64,000 bases of DNA from Sipunculus nudus (lineage: Eukaryota > Annelida > Sipuncula > Golfingiida > Sipunculidae). The number at the start of each line of letters is the position of its first letter. Positions within the stretch are counted from its first letter, which is position 1. This document shows, piece after piece, positions 10,774 through 22,711 of this stretch. The notes below the pieces were generated by a model. It was given only the letters and a program-made list of their open reading frames with translations, searched no databases and was not told the DNA's origin. The DNA lies in the NCBI GenBank assembly GCA_026874595.1, contig CM049306.1, positions 89,200,642 to 89,264,641 of the forward strand, written 5' to 3'. Position numbers and translations under genes: made by a program.

Positions 10774-10988
10774 CTGTTTCAACAACAGTCACTGTAGCTG
10801 AATCAAATGATGCAGAAGTGAGTGATCAAGAGAACCAGTACCAGGCATTCGAGGTTCTACAGGGTCTGTCACCGGCTTCATCAGGGGCCTACCTCATCAC
10901 ACAACCACAGACAAACCCTGCAATATCACTGGCCCCTGGGGGTGTACCCACGGATCACATCATTGTCCATACACTCCCTGTACCACAG
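10774..10988 (+). CDS. Internal exon of the unidentified host gene (second in window)
   Basis: The acceptor is ...TTTAAATCCTAG and the donor CAG|GTAGGT. The incoming phase completes the G left by the previous exon, and the exon ends on a codon boundary. It encodes 71 residues with Ser/Thr/Val-rich then Pro-rich sequence, including EVSDQENQYQAF and HIIVHTLPVPQ. Its last 95 bases and donor are the founder of the 104-bp tandem array that follows. Only this first donor keeps the frame open into the exon at 12299. Confidence 0.85.
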
Positions 10989-11767
10989 GTAGGTGACTCA
11001 TCACACAACCACAGACAAAGCCAGCAATATCACTGGCCCCTGGGGTTGTACCCACGGATCACATCATTGTCCATACACTCCCTGTACCACAGGTAGGTGA
11101 CTCATCACACAACCACAGACAAAGCCAGAAATATAACTGGCCTCTGGGGGCGTACCCACGGATCACATCATTGTCCATACACTCCCTGTACCACAGGTAG
11201 GCGACTCATCACACAACCACAGACAAAGCCAGCAATATCACTGGCCTCTAGGGGCGTACCCACAGATCACATCATTGTCCATACACTCCCTGTACCACAG
11301 GTAGGTGACTCATCACACAACCACAGACAAAGCCAGCAATATCACTGGCCTCTGGGGGCATACCCACGGATCACATCATTGTCAATACACTCCCTGTTCC
11401 ACAGGTAAGTGACTCATCACACAACCACAGACAAAGCCAGCAATATCACTGGCCTCTGGGGGCGTACCCACGGATCACATCATTGTCCATACACTCCCTG
11501 TACCACAGGTAGGTGACTCATCACACAACCACAGACAAAGCCAGCAATATCACTGGCCCCTGGGGGCGTACCCACGGATTACATCATTGTCCATACACTC
11601 CCTGTTCCACAGGTAGGTGACTCATCACACAACCACAGACAAAGCCAGCAATATCACTGGCCCCTGGGGGCGTACCCACGGATCACATCATTGTCCATAC
11701 ACTCCCTGTACCAGAGGTAGGTGACTCATCACACAACCACAGACAAAGCCAGCAATATCACTGGCCC
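10894..11767 (+). repeat. 104-bp exon-derived tandem array carrying repeated splice donors
   Basis: TCATCACACAACCACAGAC recurs at 10894, 10998, 11102, 11206, 11310, 11414, 11518, 11622 and 11726, exactly every 104 bp. The first unit is the 3' part of the exon ending at 10988. Each unit includes CAG|GTAGGTGA or a close variant (GTAAGT at 11405; AGAG|GTAGGT at 11717). Units are very similar, with a handful of substitutions each. 104 is not a multiple of three, so each unit shifts the frame; the ORFs across it are exon read-through and repeat frames. Confidence 0.93.
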
Positions 11768-12298
11768 AAGGCAAACTTTTGTATCATATCTGAAATAAGC
11801 CCAATAATCCTCTGTCAAGTAACAGTCAAGTGACAGTTGAGAAATTTTCAGTTTTCTTTCCTTAGCCCAATTGTCGTTTGGAATTCACAGATTATTTGTT
11901 AATGTATGAGTGGTACAAATATAGGATTTATAATTCATGTAAAAAGTCATGTAATTTGCTTTATTTGACAGAACAATGGGTTCGTAAAAATAATTAACAG
12001 TCGCATGGGTAAACTAAACTGGCAGGTGGCGTGCATGTATTTCAAAACCAAAGCTCTTTTAAATATGTTAATGAACGAGCGGTGGATTGGCTCTCTGGTC
12101 ACATGGTCTTGCTAGACACACATAGGCTGTTTTCTTACACAGAGAACCCTAACAACATAAAAAACACATGAATTAGAGATATTAAGTCTGTCTCCCTATG
12201 AAGGTTTTGCTTAGATATTTTGTGTTCAGCCTAAATGAACTTATAGTGCTCATGAGATGATGCACCTATTATCATTAATGATTATGTGTGTTTAACAG

Positions 12299-12473
12299 AT
12301 GGGTTCAGAGGTTGACCAGTCAGATGGTGAGATGATGATACAGGTGAATCCAGCACAACCACAGCACATCATCATTACCAACACGGGACAAAACGATGTA
12401 TCCTCTATCAACGCTGCTAGCATAGAGGACCGCACGGTGCACTTAACACACTGTATGGGCCAGCCAGACACAG
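12299..12473 (+). CDS. Internal exon of the unidentified host gene (third in window)
   Basis: The acceptor is GTTTAACAG and the donor AG|GTAATA. It starts on a codon boundary, matching the end of the exon at 10988, and leaves one base. It encodes 58 residues, including SEVDQSDGEMMIQVNPAQ, then a Gln/Pro/His and Ile-rich stretch and EDRTVHLTHCMGQPDT. The EVDQSD motif is echoed in the following exons. Confidence 0.85.
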
Positions 12474-12566
12474 GTAATATAATTACTGAAGCTCTGGACA
12501 TCTACTTTAAAATGGACTTATCTATACTCATTTTTGCGAAAGATATTAGATCAATGCTACATTTTT

Positions 12567-15165
12567 AGCTCAGCTGACTATAAGTCATCTGAGCTATAGT
12601 TGTGGTTCATTGTCCGTCGTCCGTCCGTCCGTCCATCCGTAGATGTGGCACGTTTTGAAACCGTAAGACCTAGGAATCCAAAATTCAGCATAATGTTAGA
12701 TGTCCCCAAGATCTCCTACCAAGCCGAAAACTGGGTCTTTGCGACTTCATTCCTTTGAGAAATTAAGGAAAAACCTCAATTTTTTATTAAAAACCTTTTT
12801 TCACACTTTAGGACTGCCTTATATCAAAACCACTCATCTGTTTTTCCTCATATTTCCTATAAATAATCCTCTATATAATTTCTATGAACATGCCAGAAAT
12901 TAGGTCTGTATTATTTAATTTAAAAAAGTTATGGGCCCAAACATAATGCATTTTGTAAATAATCAGGAAAGAAATTTTATCACTTAACACAAAACTTGTT
13001 AAAGCTAAGCACTTTTTTTCCAGTAATATTACTTTTATTAATCAAAATTAAATTGTATACCCAAAATTAGATCAAAATCTTTTAAATTTTTAAAAATATT
13101 AGCAAAAATAAAAAAATGGTACCTTAAATTTTGCCAAACTTTGACCATGGCACGTTTTTTTGCTGTAACTGCTGTGGATTTAATTTTCACAGCATGTTTT
13201 TGTTAGCATTTCAACTGTTAACACCAAAAATTTGAAACCAGTTGATCAAAAACTGTAGATTTTATTCAAGTTTTCAAGCACCATGTCACATATTGCTAGT
13301 GTTATGCAGTTTGCTAGAGCTCAGCTCCCGAGCTTCAGCTCTAAGTTCCTTAAATTTGGCATACAGTTAAATTTCTCCAAAATCCCCTACCATGCCAAGA
13401 ATTTGGTCACTAGGACTAAATTCCTTCGAGATATCAATGAAAAACTTCATTTTTCCATTAAAAACCCAATGTTACACTTTAAGACTGCCTAATATCAAAA
13501 CCACTGATCTGACTTGATCATATATAATATACATATTTTTCTATACATTCACTATGCACATGCCGGAAATGATGTCAGTATTGTGTATTTTTTTTAAGTT
13601 ATCGGCCCAAACATAATGCACTTTGTAAAAAATCAAGAAATATATTTACTCCCTTAACAAGGGCATTGCTGAAGCTAGAGATTTTTTTTTGTCAGGGATG
13701 TAACATTATTTAATCAAGATTCAATTGAATACCCAAAATTAGTTCTGAATTTTTCAAATTTTATAAGTTATTAGTATAAATATAAAATTAGTACCTTAAA
13801 TTTTGCCCAACTGTGACCAAGGCACGTTTGTTTCCCGTGAGCACTGTTGATATAATTTTCATATCATGCACACATAAGGATTTCAGCTTTTTAGTTTAGA
13901 AAGCTGAAAGAAATTTGCCAAATATTGTAGCTTTTATAAATGTTTTTTATGAGACCCTGTCAGACTTTGGCTCTCTCCAGCCCCTCTTGAGTCACCTGTA
14001 TGTTGACCTTGTTGACCTTTCATCAAATTATGCACGCTTGAGGGGAGAATCCAGGCAGCTTATGGCCAGCCACAGTTGATCCAGGTGTTCAACCCAACTC
14101 ATCTAGTAGTTTTAACCAACAACATAACAATAAACAATAAATTAATAAATTTTTATTGGTTTTTAATAACAAATAAAAGAAAAATAGAAAAGGAATTTGT
14201 TAGTTTATAATAACAGGAAATTAACTTGCAGTTACTGATGATATAAGAATCTTGTATCGATGGGTAGAATGTCACATATTCCAAATAACACCATGCAGTC
14301 ACCTATGGCATTTTTCAGTTCATTTTTAATGATAAAGAAGTAAATCATATTATTCATTACTAATCATTAAGGATTATATGAAGGAAATTAATGATAGACA
14401 AAGATGCAGTTGATAATATTAATCTAGATTCCTACTGTGTCTAGTGTGTACATTGATGTGAAATTAGTCCAAAATGAATTTTTTACAGTTATTTTTTAAT
14501 ATAAATAAAAGCCATAAAACCAGGTACTTATGATCATTATTTAAATGTGTGAAATTTGTATATTCTGGATTCTCAACATCATTGTTTGGTGAAAACTGAA
14601 TAAATACCAGACATGGTGCGAATACTTTGTAATTGTATTTAAATACAAATATGATTATGTACTCAATTATAAAATTTCTTGCATAAAGAATGGGAATTCA
14701 GGTAAAAATGAAAGTATATGAATACTCGTGCAAATATTTTCAAAATGTATTCATAAATGATTTCATGAATATATTCTTTAATATTATTTTATTATCATAT
14801 CAGTTATACTTCATTTTAAAAAATCATATGATTCTCTTATTATTTTTAATAAAAATTATATTTGGGACAATATTTGTAATTTTTTTAATAAATAGTTAAA
14901 CTCTTATATTATATGTTCTGCTTATAAGTTATATGGCCAAGTCAAATCTGTGTGACAGTAGTACTCCATTTGTTAATAAAATAAATGAAATCAATCCTCT
15001 TCCCTGTCTCCAAAGGTACTATCAAAATCATACATAAGCTAAACAACAACAACTCATAATACAGCTCATATTTATTACCACACAAAACCAGCATGTGCCT
15101 CATTTCTAAATAATATTTTTTTATCATATATAACAGCTGAGCGTCGTGACCCATAGGTCCCTTGT
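12567..15165 (+). mobile_element. AGCTCAG-family Helentron-like element in an intron
   Basis: The 5' hairpin (AGCTCAGCTGACTATAAGTC...) and TCCG tract lie at 12567-12645. The 3' end CAGCTGAGCGTCGTGACCC...CCTTGT lies at 15134-15165. It has T-rich flanks on both sides. The core has two diverged units of about 670 bp, judged from GGCACGTTT...ATTTTCA blocks near 13149 and 13822, followed by AT-rich unique sequence. No coding signal is seen. It sits in the intron between the exons at 12299 and 15888. Confidence 0.7.
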
Positions 15166-15887
15166 TTATAATTTAACATAACAAAATTCAGTGTGTTTAT
15201 CATCCTAGTTTATCTGTAGTTTTTATTTACTGTTTGTTCTGTAATCTATGTTCATCTTGCTACTTTTTTACGGAAATGATCTGCAGCATTATATAAAATG
15301 AGACAAATTGAACATGCTGTGTACCAGCGTCATTGAAATCAGCTAGTCTGTTGCGTACAGCTGACCTTTCACCTTGGCTATGCCTAATATGCATGACCCA
15401 TTGGGAGAAAACATTTGCCATCAGCAGGTCAAATAGCCTTAATTAGATTAAGATTTACACTGTGTCATAAATTATCATAAAATTTATGTGATGTGGAAAT
15501 GTGATGAGGCTTTGTGATGAGGAAATGTGAGCTTTTATATACATTTTGCAAGCAAACTAGAGAAAAATTCTGTTTACTTAAAATACTTAATTCCTAAGTT
15601 ACTATATAGACAAGAAGACTATAAAATTAAGACATTATTAGCCTGCGTTTTGTCCTAAGTTAGTTGAGAAGATGACCTAGTCTGTATATGTTCCCAAAGT
15701 TCATAATTCTAAACAACCAATTATTTTTTATTATTGGTCAGTAGAGGTCAACCAATTTTTACTGATGATTGATTATGAAATTACAACTGATTCCCAACAC
15801 AAGTTGTACCATTTGTGATTCAAAGTTCATACCATAATTATAGGAAATTGTCCAAGCTGAAGTTTACATTACATTTTACATGTACAG

Positions 15888-16027
15888 ATTTGCAGACCCT
15901 GACCCAGCCAGACGGGATACAGACCGTGGTGTCAGTTCACGAGGTCAACCAGTCTGACCTGGATGAAGCAGCGGATATGACGAGTCAAGGAGAGATCATC
16001 TCCGCTCAGGATAATTTTGAAAGTCAA
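15888..16027 (+). CDS. Internal exon of the unidentified host gene (fourth in window)
   Basis: The acceptor is ACATGTACAG and the donor CAA|GTATGT. The split codon joins the G from 12473. It encodes LQTLTQPDGIQTVVSVHEV, then NQSDLDEAADMTSQGEIISA and QDNFESQ. It contains the EVNQSD copy of the repeated motif, is strongly acidic, and ends on a codon boundary. Confidence 0.85.
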
Positions 16028-16097
16028 GTATGTAGTTATGTATAGATTAGAACGATTAATACTGTCATGTGGAAAGAACTTAACTGTAAGATTATTT

Positions 16098-16270
16098 TTA
16101 TCAGGAGAATGTAGGGTGGATCTTGGATTCAAACCCATGTTGGTGGGACAGAAGTCCGGCATTTGAGTATAAGGTACTATTTATCAGGGGAAAATAGTAT
16201 TGGATGGATCCCAGATTTGAACCCATGTGTTTGTGGCACTCAAGTCCAGCGTTCCAATCACTTTTCCAAA
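16098..16270 (-). repeat. Two tRNA-derived SINE fragments in tandem
   Basis: On the minus strand two copies carry a B-box-like sequence: GGGTTCAAATCTGGGA (about 16205-16220) and GGGTTTGAATCCAAGA (about 16123-16138). Each is preceded by a GGACTT-containing tRNA-like arm. They are about 80 bp apart and share the surrounding sequence, so they look like a duplicated SINE head. No A box is clear, and they are not functional tRNA genes. Confidence 0.5.
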
Positions 16271-17571
16271 AAAGCAAGCAGTAGCATCAATTTTTCCTCT
16301 AAATCACATTTCAACTGTATTACAATTAATTGTAAGGTTCCAGAAAATAAGGTATTATGTTTCCAGTATAAGTTATATCCAAACCCAGTTTTTTTTCATA
16401 GTAAACTCATAAATGGAACCAAAGTCTGTAATTCTATTTATTTGTACATTTCATTTGCAATATATAAATATTATTCTCTGAGTAGTGGGGGATGATTACA
16501 TTGACTACCCCCCCCCCCCTTTGCCAAAACGTGGGGAGGGATATAACCCCCATCTCCCCCCCTATATTGATGCCTCTGAAAGCAGCTTCAATGGCAAGAG
16601 GGTTTGGTCCACCTTTTTATGCCCTTTGCAACAGTATTAAGAATTATATCCAGGAAACATATATATTCCCTTTTGTGGAAACCAGTTTTGTACTTTCACA
16701 CTGCAAATAAGCCAAAATGGGTAGGCCAAAGCCCGGGTGTCATGTGCATGCATGTGGCATTATGCATCTCAGAAGACAATATCATATGAAACATTATATA
16801 TGCATGTGAAGTCACTTGATTGTACTTAATGTGGTGAAAAGGGTTACACTCACATTGACCAAAAGGGATTAAATTAACATTTTATTGCTAGATGTGAAAC
16901 TTCAATTTGCATTCAAAATGGTTTCAATCCACATATAAAACCTGTTTGGCAAAAATCAGATTTAATACATGTTTGATTGCTGTGTGAAAACCGACGTCAA
17001 CTGAAAATGAAACTGTTTTGGATTTGCCATGTGAAAGGGGAGGACTAAGTGCAGATTCACAAAAAAATATAATAAATAGGAGCTGGGATCCTGTATAATA
17101 TTTGATGTTTATTTTTCATATAAACTTTTCTTATAAATTTGCAGCTTTAAAATTCTACATCCCAGGCCTGCCAAATTACTCTTTTTTTAGAAGAGTCACT
17201 ATTTTTTTTTGGGGGGGGGGGGGGATTTCCTGAAAATGACTCTAATTACTCTTTTTCACTCTTTTTTTTTAGCAGCACTTTTTTCTTTTTTTTTTAACAA
17301 TTTCAAGAAAAAAACATGTAAAAGCTCATTTTATTTTACTGATTATCCCACTTTTGGATATTCAACATTTCACTGGTTAGAACTCTTCAGGTTTTAAAAA
17401 TTTGATCATACATTGTACCAAGCTCTGAAAATTGATAGCAGATAATGGTAGATACATAATTCTTGGATCTTTATGTTTAAGGCTGCCTTTTCTCAGTTCA
17501 CTTTCATCCATTTACTGTATAAACCAATAATCAGTTAAACAAATTCATAAGTGGGGTTGCATGTTTTCCAG

Positions 17572-17722
17572 GCAATAGCTGATGGTGCAATGTCAGTAGA
17601 AGTTAGCCAATCAGATGACTTGTCAGCAGACACTGCTGAGCAGCCAGATCTATGTATAGTCACTGCGGGATCACCACAGTTTGTACAGTCATCAAGCGGA
17701 AGAAAACTTTTTCATATGTCAG
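17572..17722 (+). CDS. Internal exon of the unidentified host gene (fifth in window)
   Basis: The acceptor is ATGTTTTCCAG and the donor CAG|GTAATT. It starts on a codon boundary and leaves one base. It encodes 50 residues, including VEVSQSDDLSADTAEQPD, then LCIVTAGSPQFVQSSSGRK and LFHMS. It carries the EVSQSD version of the motif. A G-rich, T-rich intron stretch lies upstream near 17190-17300. Confidence 0.85.
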
Positions 17723-18265
17723 GTAATTAAATTTTGGATCATATGTATATGGGAGCTTGTTTCACTTTTTCTTGTTTATCATATAACCCTTAGATGACAG
17801 TTTCTAAGACAGACATGTTCTGACTGTATGCTATCATTTCATTTGGGAATATCACATATGTAAATTTAATTTCTTTCATGAAAATCTTGAGTCTCATACA
17901 CTGATGATGTGTCTCCAGGCATCATCTACTTATCCAGAAATGAGTTTGATTTCTTTCAGAGACTTGCTTATTCCCCCAATTGACGAGGAATTTTGCTTTA
18001 AAATTGTCATGGGTAACCTGACTATGGAACCAATTTTTATCAGTGCATGAAAAAGGACATGTTTACACTACAGACAAAAACCTTTGGGTTATGGCGCTCA
18101 GCTGTGATTGATCATGGGAATATTCTTATAAAATCCTAGAGGTCTCATTGGAAGTGAACTTTTATGAACTAGCTGAAAGATGCAGGAGCCTCTCACAATC
18201 AAAATCTGAGGCCTATTGGTATTTATCACTCTTTCCCTGATTGAAGCTGTAACCTTTGTTTTCAG

Positions 18266-18360
18266 ATCCAATGTTACCAGCAGATAGCACGGAAAGTTCC
18301 GAGCTGATAGGGGCATCTTCTGATGTGGAGACAGAAAAAGTCCCAAGTGGTAGCAGTTGA
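18266..18360 (+). CDS. Terminal coding exon of the unidentified host gene
   Basis: The acceptor is TTTGTTTTCAG. The first two bases complete the split codon from 17722. It encodes PMLPADSTESSELIGASSD then VETEKVPSGSS and stops with TGA at 18358-18360. The C-terminus is acidic and Ser-rich. The six exons agree in phase throughout and total 917 coding bases. Confidence 0.85.
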
Positions 18361-18780
18361 AGAAAAAACAGGAACATTAAGAAAGTTTAAAATTTACATC
18401 ATTTTGCCTTTCATATCAACAATTACAACTTGTACACTTGCAATATACAAAATTGGTATTTAATATGGATTTAATAACTCAATTTTCATATTATTCTGAG
18501 CTCATATGTGACCTATGTTTTTATCTAAGTTTATGTGTCATGTTTCTGTACTGTTCCAGTTATATGTTTAAAATTTAACATACACACAAGCTTTATTGCT
18601 ATGCACACCTGAGACACACTTTTCACAAATTGCAAACATAACATAGATTTAAATTCTTTCAGATTGTTTGCATATATCTTAAATAGATATATTGAATAGA
18701 TGGAATGAATTTACTGCCTAGGTGTTTGTCTAGATCTCTTATATTAATTAAACTGAATAAAATTCTTCTTAGCATTTTGT
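18361..18780 (+). other. Probable 3' UTR of the unidentified gene
   Basis: AT-rich non-repetitive sequence following the stop codon. The first AATAAA signal is at 18756-18761; further AATAAA motifs occur near 19387, 19546 and 20879, so a longer UTR is possible. No open frame of note is seen. Confidence 0.5.
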
Positions 18781-19721
18781 ATTTTCTTATGCCAGGATTA
18801 TCAGTTTAAAAGACATTTTACCAGGACTAAATGAAAAAGTGCAGCACACAGTGCAGGCTGTGTTGAAAATATCGAGTCATTCCAGTTCGAACCTAGAATG
18901 TGAAATTTACTTATCTGGCCTGATCTATCAAAGTGACATATAGTTATTAACTCTACATCAAGGTATATGGTTAGAATATTTTTAAACTGCACAATTTGTA
19001 ATGAAACATTCCCACATTCAGCATAGAAAGAAGGCTATAGCATCCAACTTTCAAGCAGTTGAATGCCTCTTGATTTTAAATACTCTTTTTTTCCCAAATT
19101 TTTATTGAGATAAAATTAATTTACTTTCAGGCAAAAATTGTCTTTTCTGGCTGTGACTAAAACAAAACTTCAAATTTTAGAGTTGCACAGATCCAAAATG
19201 TACATTTCCATTTATAATTGCGCAAATAGGGGTCAAATGCTTGTTAGAATATACCCTGCTCAACATCTATGTGATAATTCTAATAAGCAGAGGGGTAATG
19301 TCAGTTCCTGTTATGTGCTCAACTTGTTAGTCAATTTAAAGTAACCACTATAGCATTGTACAGTTAGAGACTGCAATTGTCATAAAATAAATGATAAGGG
19401 AGGTTGTATGTTCTCTAAGTTTAACTTCTATTTTTCAATGCATTTATAACAATTCTTGGAAAACTTCTCTCAACTGGCATTTTACAAATAATTGAGCCTG
19501 GTAAGTTTATCATATAAATTCTAGTCGTAATTTAAATATTACCTCAATAAATTAATGTAGACAGTTGTGACTATTTCAGTGTATTTGTATTTTTTACTTA
19601 CCATATTGTGTGTACCTTCAGTTCTTCTGTATGTTTGTAATAGTGACTTTTCAGCATGAAATCATATCTTGAATCTCAAGTAACCTTTATGCAGAATATT
19701 AGAGTAACATTTTATGCTTGA

Positions 19722-20570
19722 GTATTATGCATCTTCACACTGTCAAGTTTGTGGTTGCTCACTACGCTTTCACAGACCTTGATTCAGCAAGCCGCTCTGG
19801 CATCTATTTCATGAATAATGAACAAGACTGCAAGTGTTTGGGCTGAAATCTCAACTGCCAATCAAATCAAATGAACAAAATGTATAAAAAATACACTGTA
19901 AACATGCTGTCTGAACAAGAACACAGGAAAGGCACCTCTTGGCAAAACAAATTTAAAACAGACCTTTTTAAGACCAGCTGACAGAAATTTAAGACCCTAT
20001 ACATAGAATTCTTTAATGGCATGCCCATGCTTTAAAACTACTGAAGATCCCAAATGGTGATCATTACAAGTTGGGACTGGTCTCATGGTAGTGTGTCCTG
20101 AGAATCTACGGAGATCTTTCTTCAACAAATAACCACAGCAACTTCTCCTAAACTGTCTCAAGTTTAAGTTCGATCACTGAACTGTTTCTGCACATTCATT
20201 ATATCAGGATGGATAAAATCAAATGTAGGACCTTTTTAAGGCCTGTGTCAGGATTCCTGGCATTTTGAAGACCTTTACAAGGCCTTAAAAATGAAAAATT
20301 AAAAATAGAACTTTTTTAAGGCCCCACAGGAACCCTGGGCTTAAAAGGCTCTATATGATTGGTTAGAATCTGGATGGCCTTCCAGGAATGATGTTTTGAA
20401 CAAAACCTCGCACCAGATGTCCACATTACACAAGTGTACACTGGTAATTTGATTGGTTCATTTTGCTTTTCCATTATTAGTAAAATAGATGCCAGAACAG
20501 CTCACTGAATCAAGGTCTGTGACAGTGTAGCTAGCTGCCTCAGACTTGACAGTATGAAGATGGTATTATC
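19722..20570. mobile_element. MITE-like DNA transposon with ~100-bp terminal inverted repeats
   Basis: The left end CATCTTCACACTGTCAAG (19730) is mirrored at the right end, CTTGACAGTATGAAGATG (to 20562). Similarity continues inward for about 100 bp, including CACAGACCTTGATTCAG on both sides in opposite orientation. The flanks GTATTATG and GTATTATC match in seven of eight bases, an 8-bp target duplication. It encodes no protein. An 8-bp duplication fits hAT or P-type elements. Confidence 0.75.
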
Positions 20571-20944
20571 TGGAACAAATATTTCACTGACACTGATGAA
20601 TTACAATATGCAGGGTGTGTATCCCCTTTTGGATGTTATTCATTGTTGCTATTTACAGTTTTGTCTTTGATTTTGTATACACAAAAGGTGATGATAATGA
20701 TATGTTACATCATATTTGTAAAGCATATAGACAGGAATTCTTATGTATCTACTAATACCCACTCTTGTTGAACTTCACTTGGGCAAATGTCTAGGTTTTC
20801 TGTTAAACTTTGTCATGGCTAATTGTTTCTTTCATTGAACATTTTTGTTTGATGCAAAAAGAAAAGTTCATTATTAATCAATAAATGGTTTGTTAAAAAT
20901 GTAGTGTTATTTTCATTCATTATGAGCTTTCATATCATACTGTG

Positions 20945-21235
20945 TGGAGCAGATGGTGTAATGGCAAAGGTACCAGACTTGTGGTGAAGCAGTCATGGGT
21001 TCCAATTCTGTAGCCTCTCACTTCTTCAGTAAGATCCTTAAGCAAGGTCTCAGTGAGAAGTGAGCTTATGTCCACCCAGCATTACAAACGGGTACCAGAT
21101 TAAGTGCCATCTGTGTATGGAGGGCCCTGGCAAACTAAAAACAGTGTTGGGGCTCTGTAGCATCCTTAGGGAGCTACCAATGGGAAGTAAAACTTAAATT
21201 GTAATGACTTCTGAGCCAGTTATTGGGAAGGGAAC
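20945..21235 (+). mobile_element. tRNA-derived SINE
   Basis: The head GTGGAGCAGATGGTGTAATG contains an A-box match (TGGTGTAATGG), and GGGTTCCAATTCTG follows at B-box distance. A non-tRNA body runs to the GGAAGTAAAACTTAAATTG region. No long homopolymer tail is obvious. The architecture is that of tRNA-derived SINEs; the family is not identified. Confidence 0.6.
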
Positions 21236-21830
21236 TTTAAATCTGCAATTTAATTTTACATTTTACTTTACTATGCCTAATAGGGCTCTAATGACATTCT
21301 GGAAAACCAGATCCACAAGGTTATCAGGATCCTGAACTAACTTTGGTGTGTGGTACCCTGGAGTTATAATGATTATCACACAAAACATGTTGGTACATAT
21401 GCACAAGAAACAATATAAATCAATAGAAAATTGTGTCATTGTTCTCTAGCTTGATAGTTGCATTACAGGTCAGGTGCAACTGCCAGACCAGAGGTGGCTT
21501 TTAGTTAGGTCACACAATGCACATTGTACATTTCAGGCAGGTAAAACTTTCACCCTGTTCAAATAAATTTACATTTGCCAGTGAATGATGATGATCCTGA
21601 ATGACCTTGTCACCTCTTGCAATTAAATTAAGATAAATTAACCTCACAATGGTAAAGAATCTCATTGTAAACGTTATGGTGACTCAAATTATCTTCAAAA
21701 TTGAAAGGGGCCTATTCTGATATCTGATGTGGATATTAATTAAAGGTAAAGAGACCAGAAAACACCAATCTTTCTGCACACAGGCTGTTGTCCCCTGCTC
21801 CTACAGAATCCCTGTGTCTTCCGTTTTTTT

Positions 21831-22711
21831 AGCTCGGCTGACTGTAAGCCATCTGAGCTATAGCGATCACCCTTTGTCCATCGGCCGTCTGTCTGTTAAC
21901 AGGGCACAAATTGTAACCACTGGACCTAGAATGTTCTATTATGAGATGCAGGGAGGCCCATTAAAAGTCTCTTCTGAAACCTGGAATTAGGTCTCTGTTA
22001 CCCATAACCTCTGAGCTATAGGGCTTTGAAGTACACCCAAGAACAACTAAAAATTTGATACAATAGATAGTATCTCAATAAATAGTTCATTGATTGCCAT
22101 GATTCCTTGCATGCATATTCATCATTGAGTGTTTCATCAATTCCTGCTGACACCACCTGTATTTTTTTATTATTTTATGATTTTTTCTCTATTTTTAGAC
22201 CTTAAAAGATGTGGTCATCCACAAATTTTGACCACTCGAACTAGAATCTTCTATCTTGACATTCTGGGAGTTCAATAAAAATATCTCTGTGGAAACCTGA
22301 AATTAGGTCTCTGTTACCCATATCCACTGAGCTATGGGGCTCAGTAGACCCCAAAGAATAACCTAAAATTTGATACAAAAGATTATCTTATAAACTTTAT
22401 TTATTTTACAAGGATTGTACATCTAGTTATAATAACTAATAGGAGGCACTCTCCATGGCTCGGTTGTTGGCGCTCCGTAGTCGGTAAGGGTGGAGGAAAC
22501 AAAGAGGACCCAGAGAAAACCACCGACCTTGGATGGGCCACTATAACCCATTCTCAGGCTCGTAGCCACACTGGGAATCAAACCCGGGTCGCCAGCGGAG
22601 AAGGCCGAGCATTTTACCACTCAGCTGTCCAGGTCCCTATTAGTTTCCTGTGCAAGGACATATTGTCAACATGTCAGTCAGCTGAGCGTCATGACCCATG
22701 GGTCACTTGTT
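21831..22711 (+). mobile_element. AGCTCAG-family Helentron-like element
   Basis: It starts AGCTCGGCTGACTGTAAGCC with a TCCATCGGCCGTCTGTCTG tract, contains two decayed 340-bp-type units, and ends CAGCTGAGCGTCATGACCC...CACTTGT. A SINE is inserted at 22434-22645. Confidence 0.65.
22434..22645 (-). mobile_element. tRNA-derived SINE flanked by a 10-bp inverted repeat
   Basis: On the minus strand it reads GGACAGCTGAGTGGTAAAATG, an A-box region, followed by CGGGTTTGATTCCCAGTG, a good B box. The spacing is that of a tRNA with a short variable arm. A body containing GGTCGGTGGTTTTCTCTGGG follows. AACTAATAGG at 22434-22443 and CCTATTAGTT at 22636-22645 are exact reverse complements. Confidence 0.7.

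Noticed and set aside
10818-11408. Two ORFs of 92 and 103 aa across the 104-bp array
   Set aside because: The first is the exon read through its donor into the repeat; the second is repeat only. Neither is an independent gene.
9945-18360. Assignment of the unidentified gene to BANP or another BEN-domain factor
   Set aside because: The Gln-rich acidic tail is suggestive only; no BEN-domain signature is visible in the exons within the window.
16098-22645. Functional tRNA genes
   Set aside because: B boxes are present, but cloverleaf stems and anticodon arms are not convincing; the sequences behave as SINE heads.
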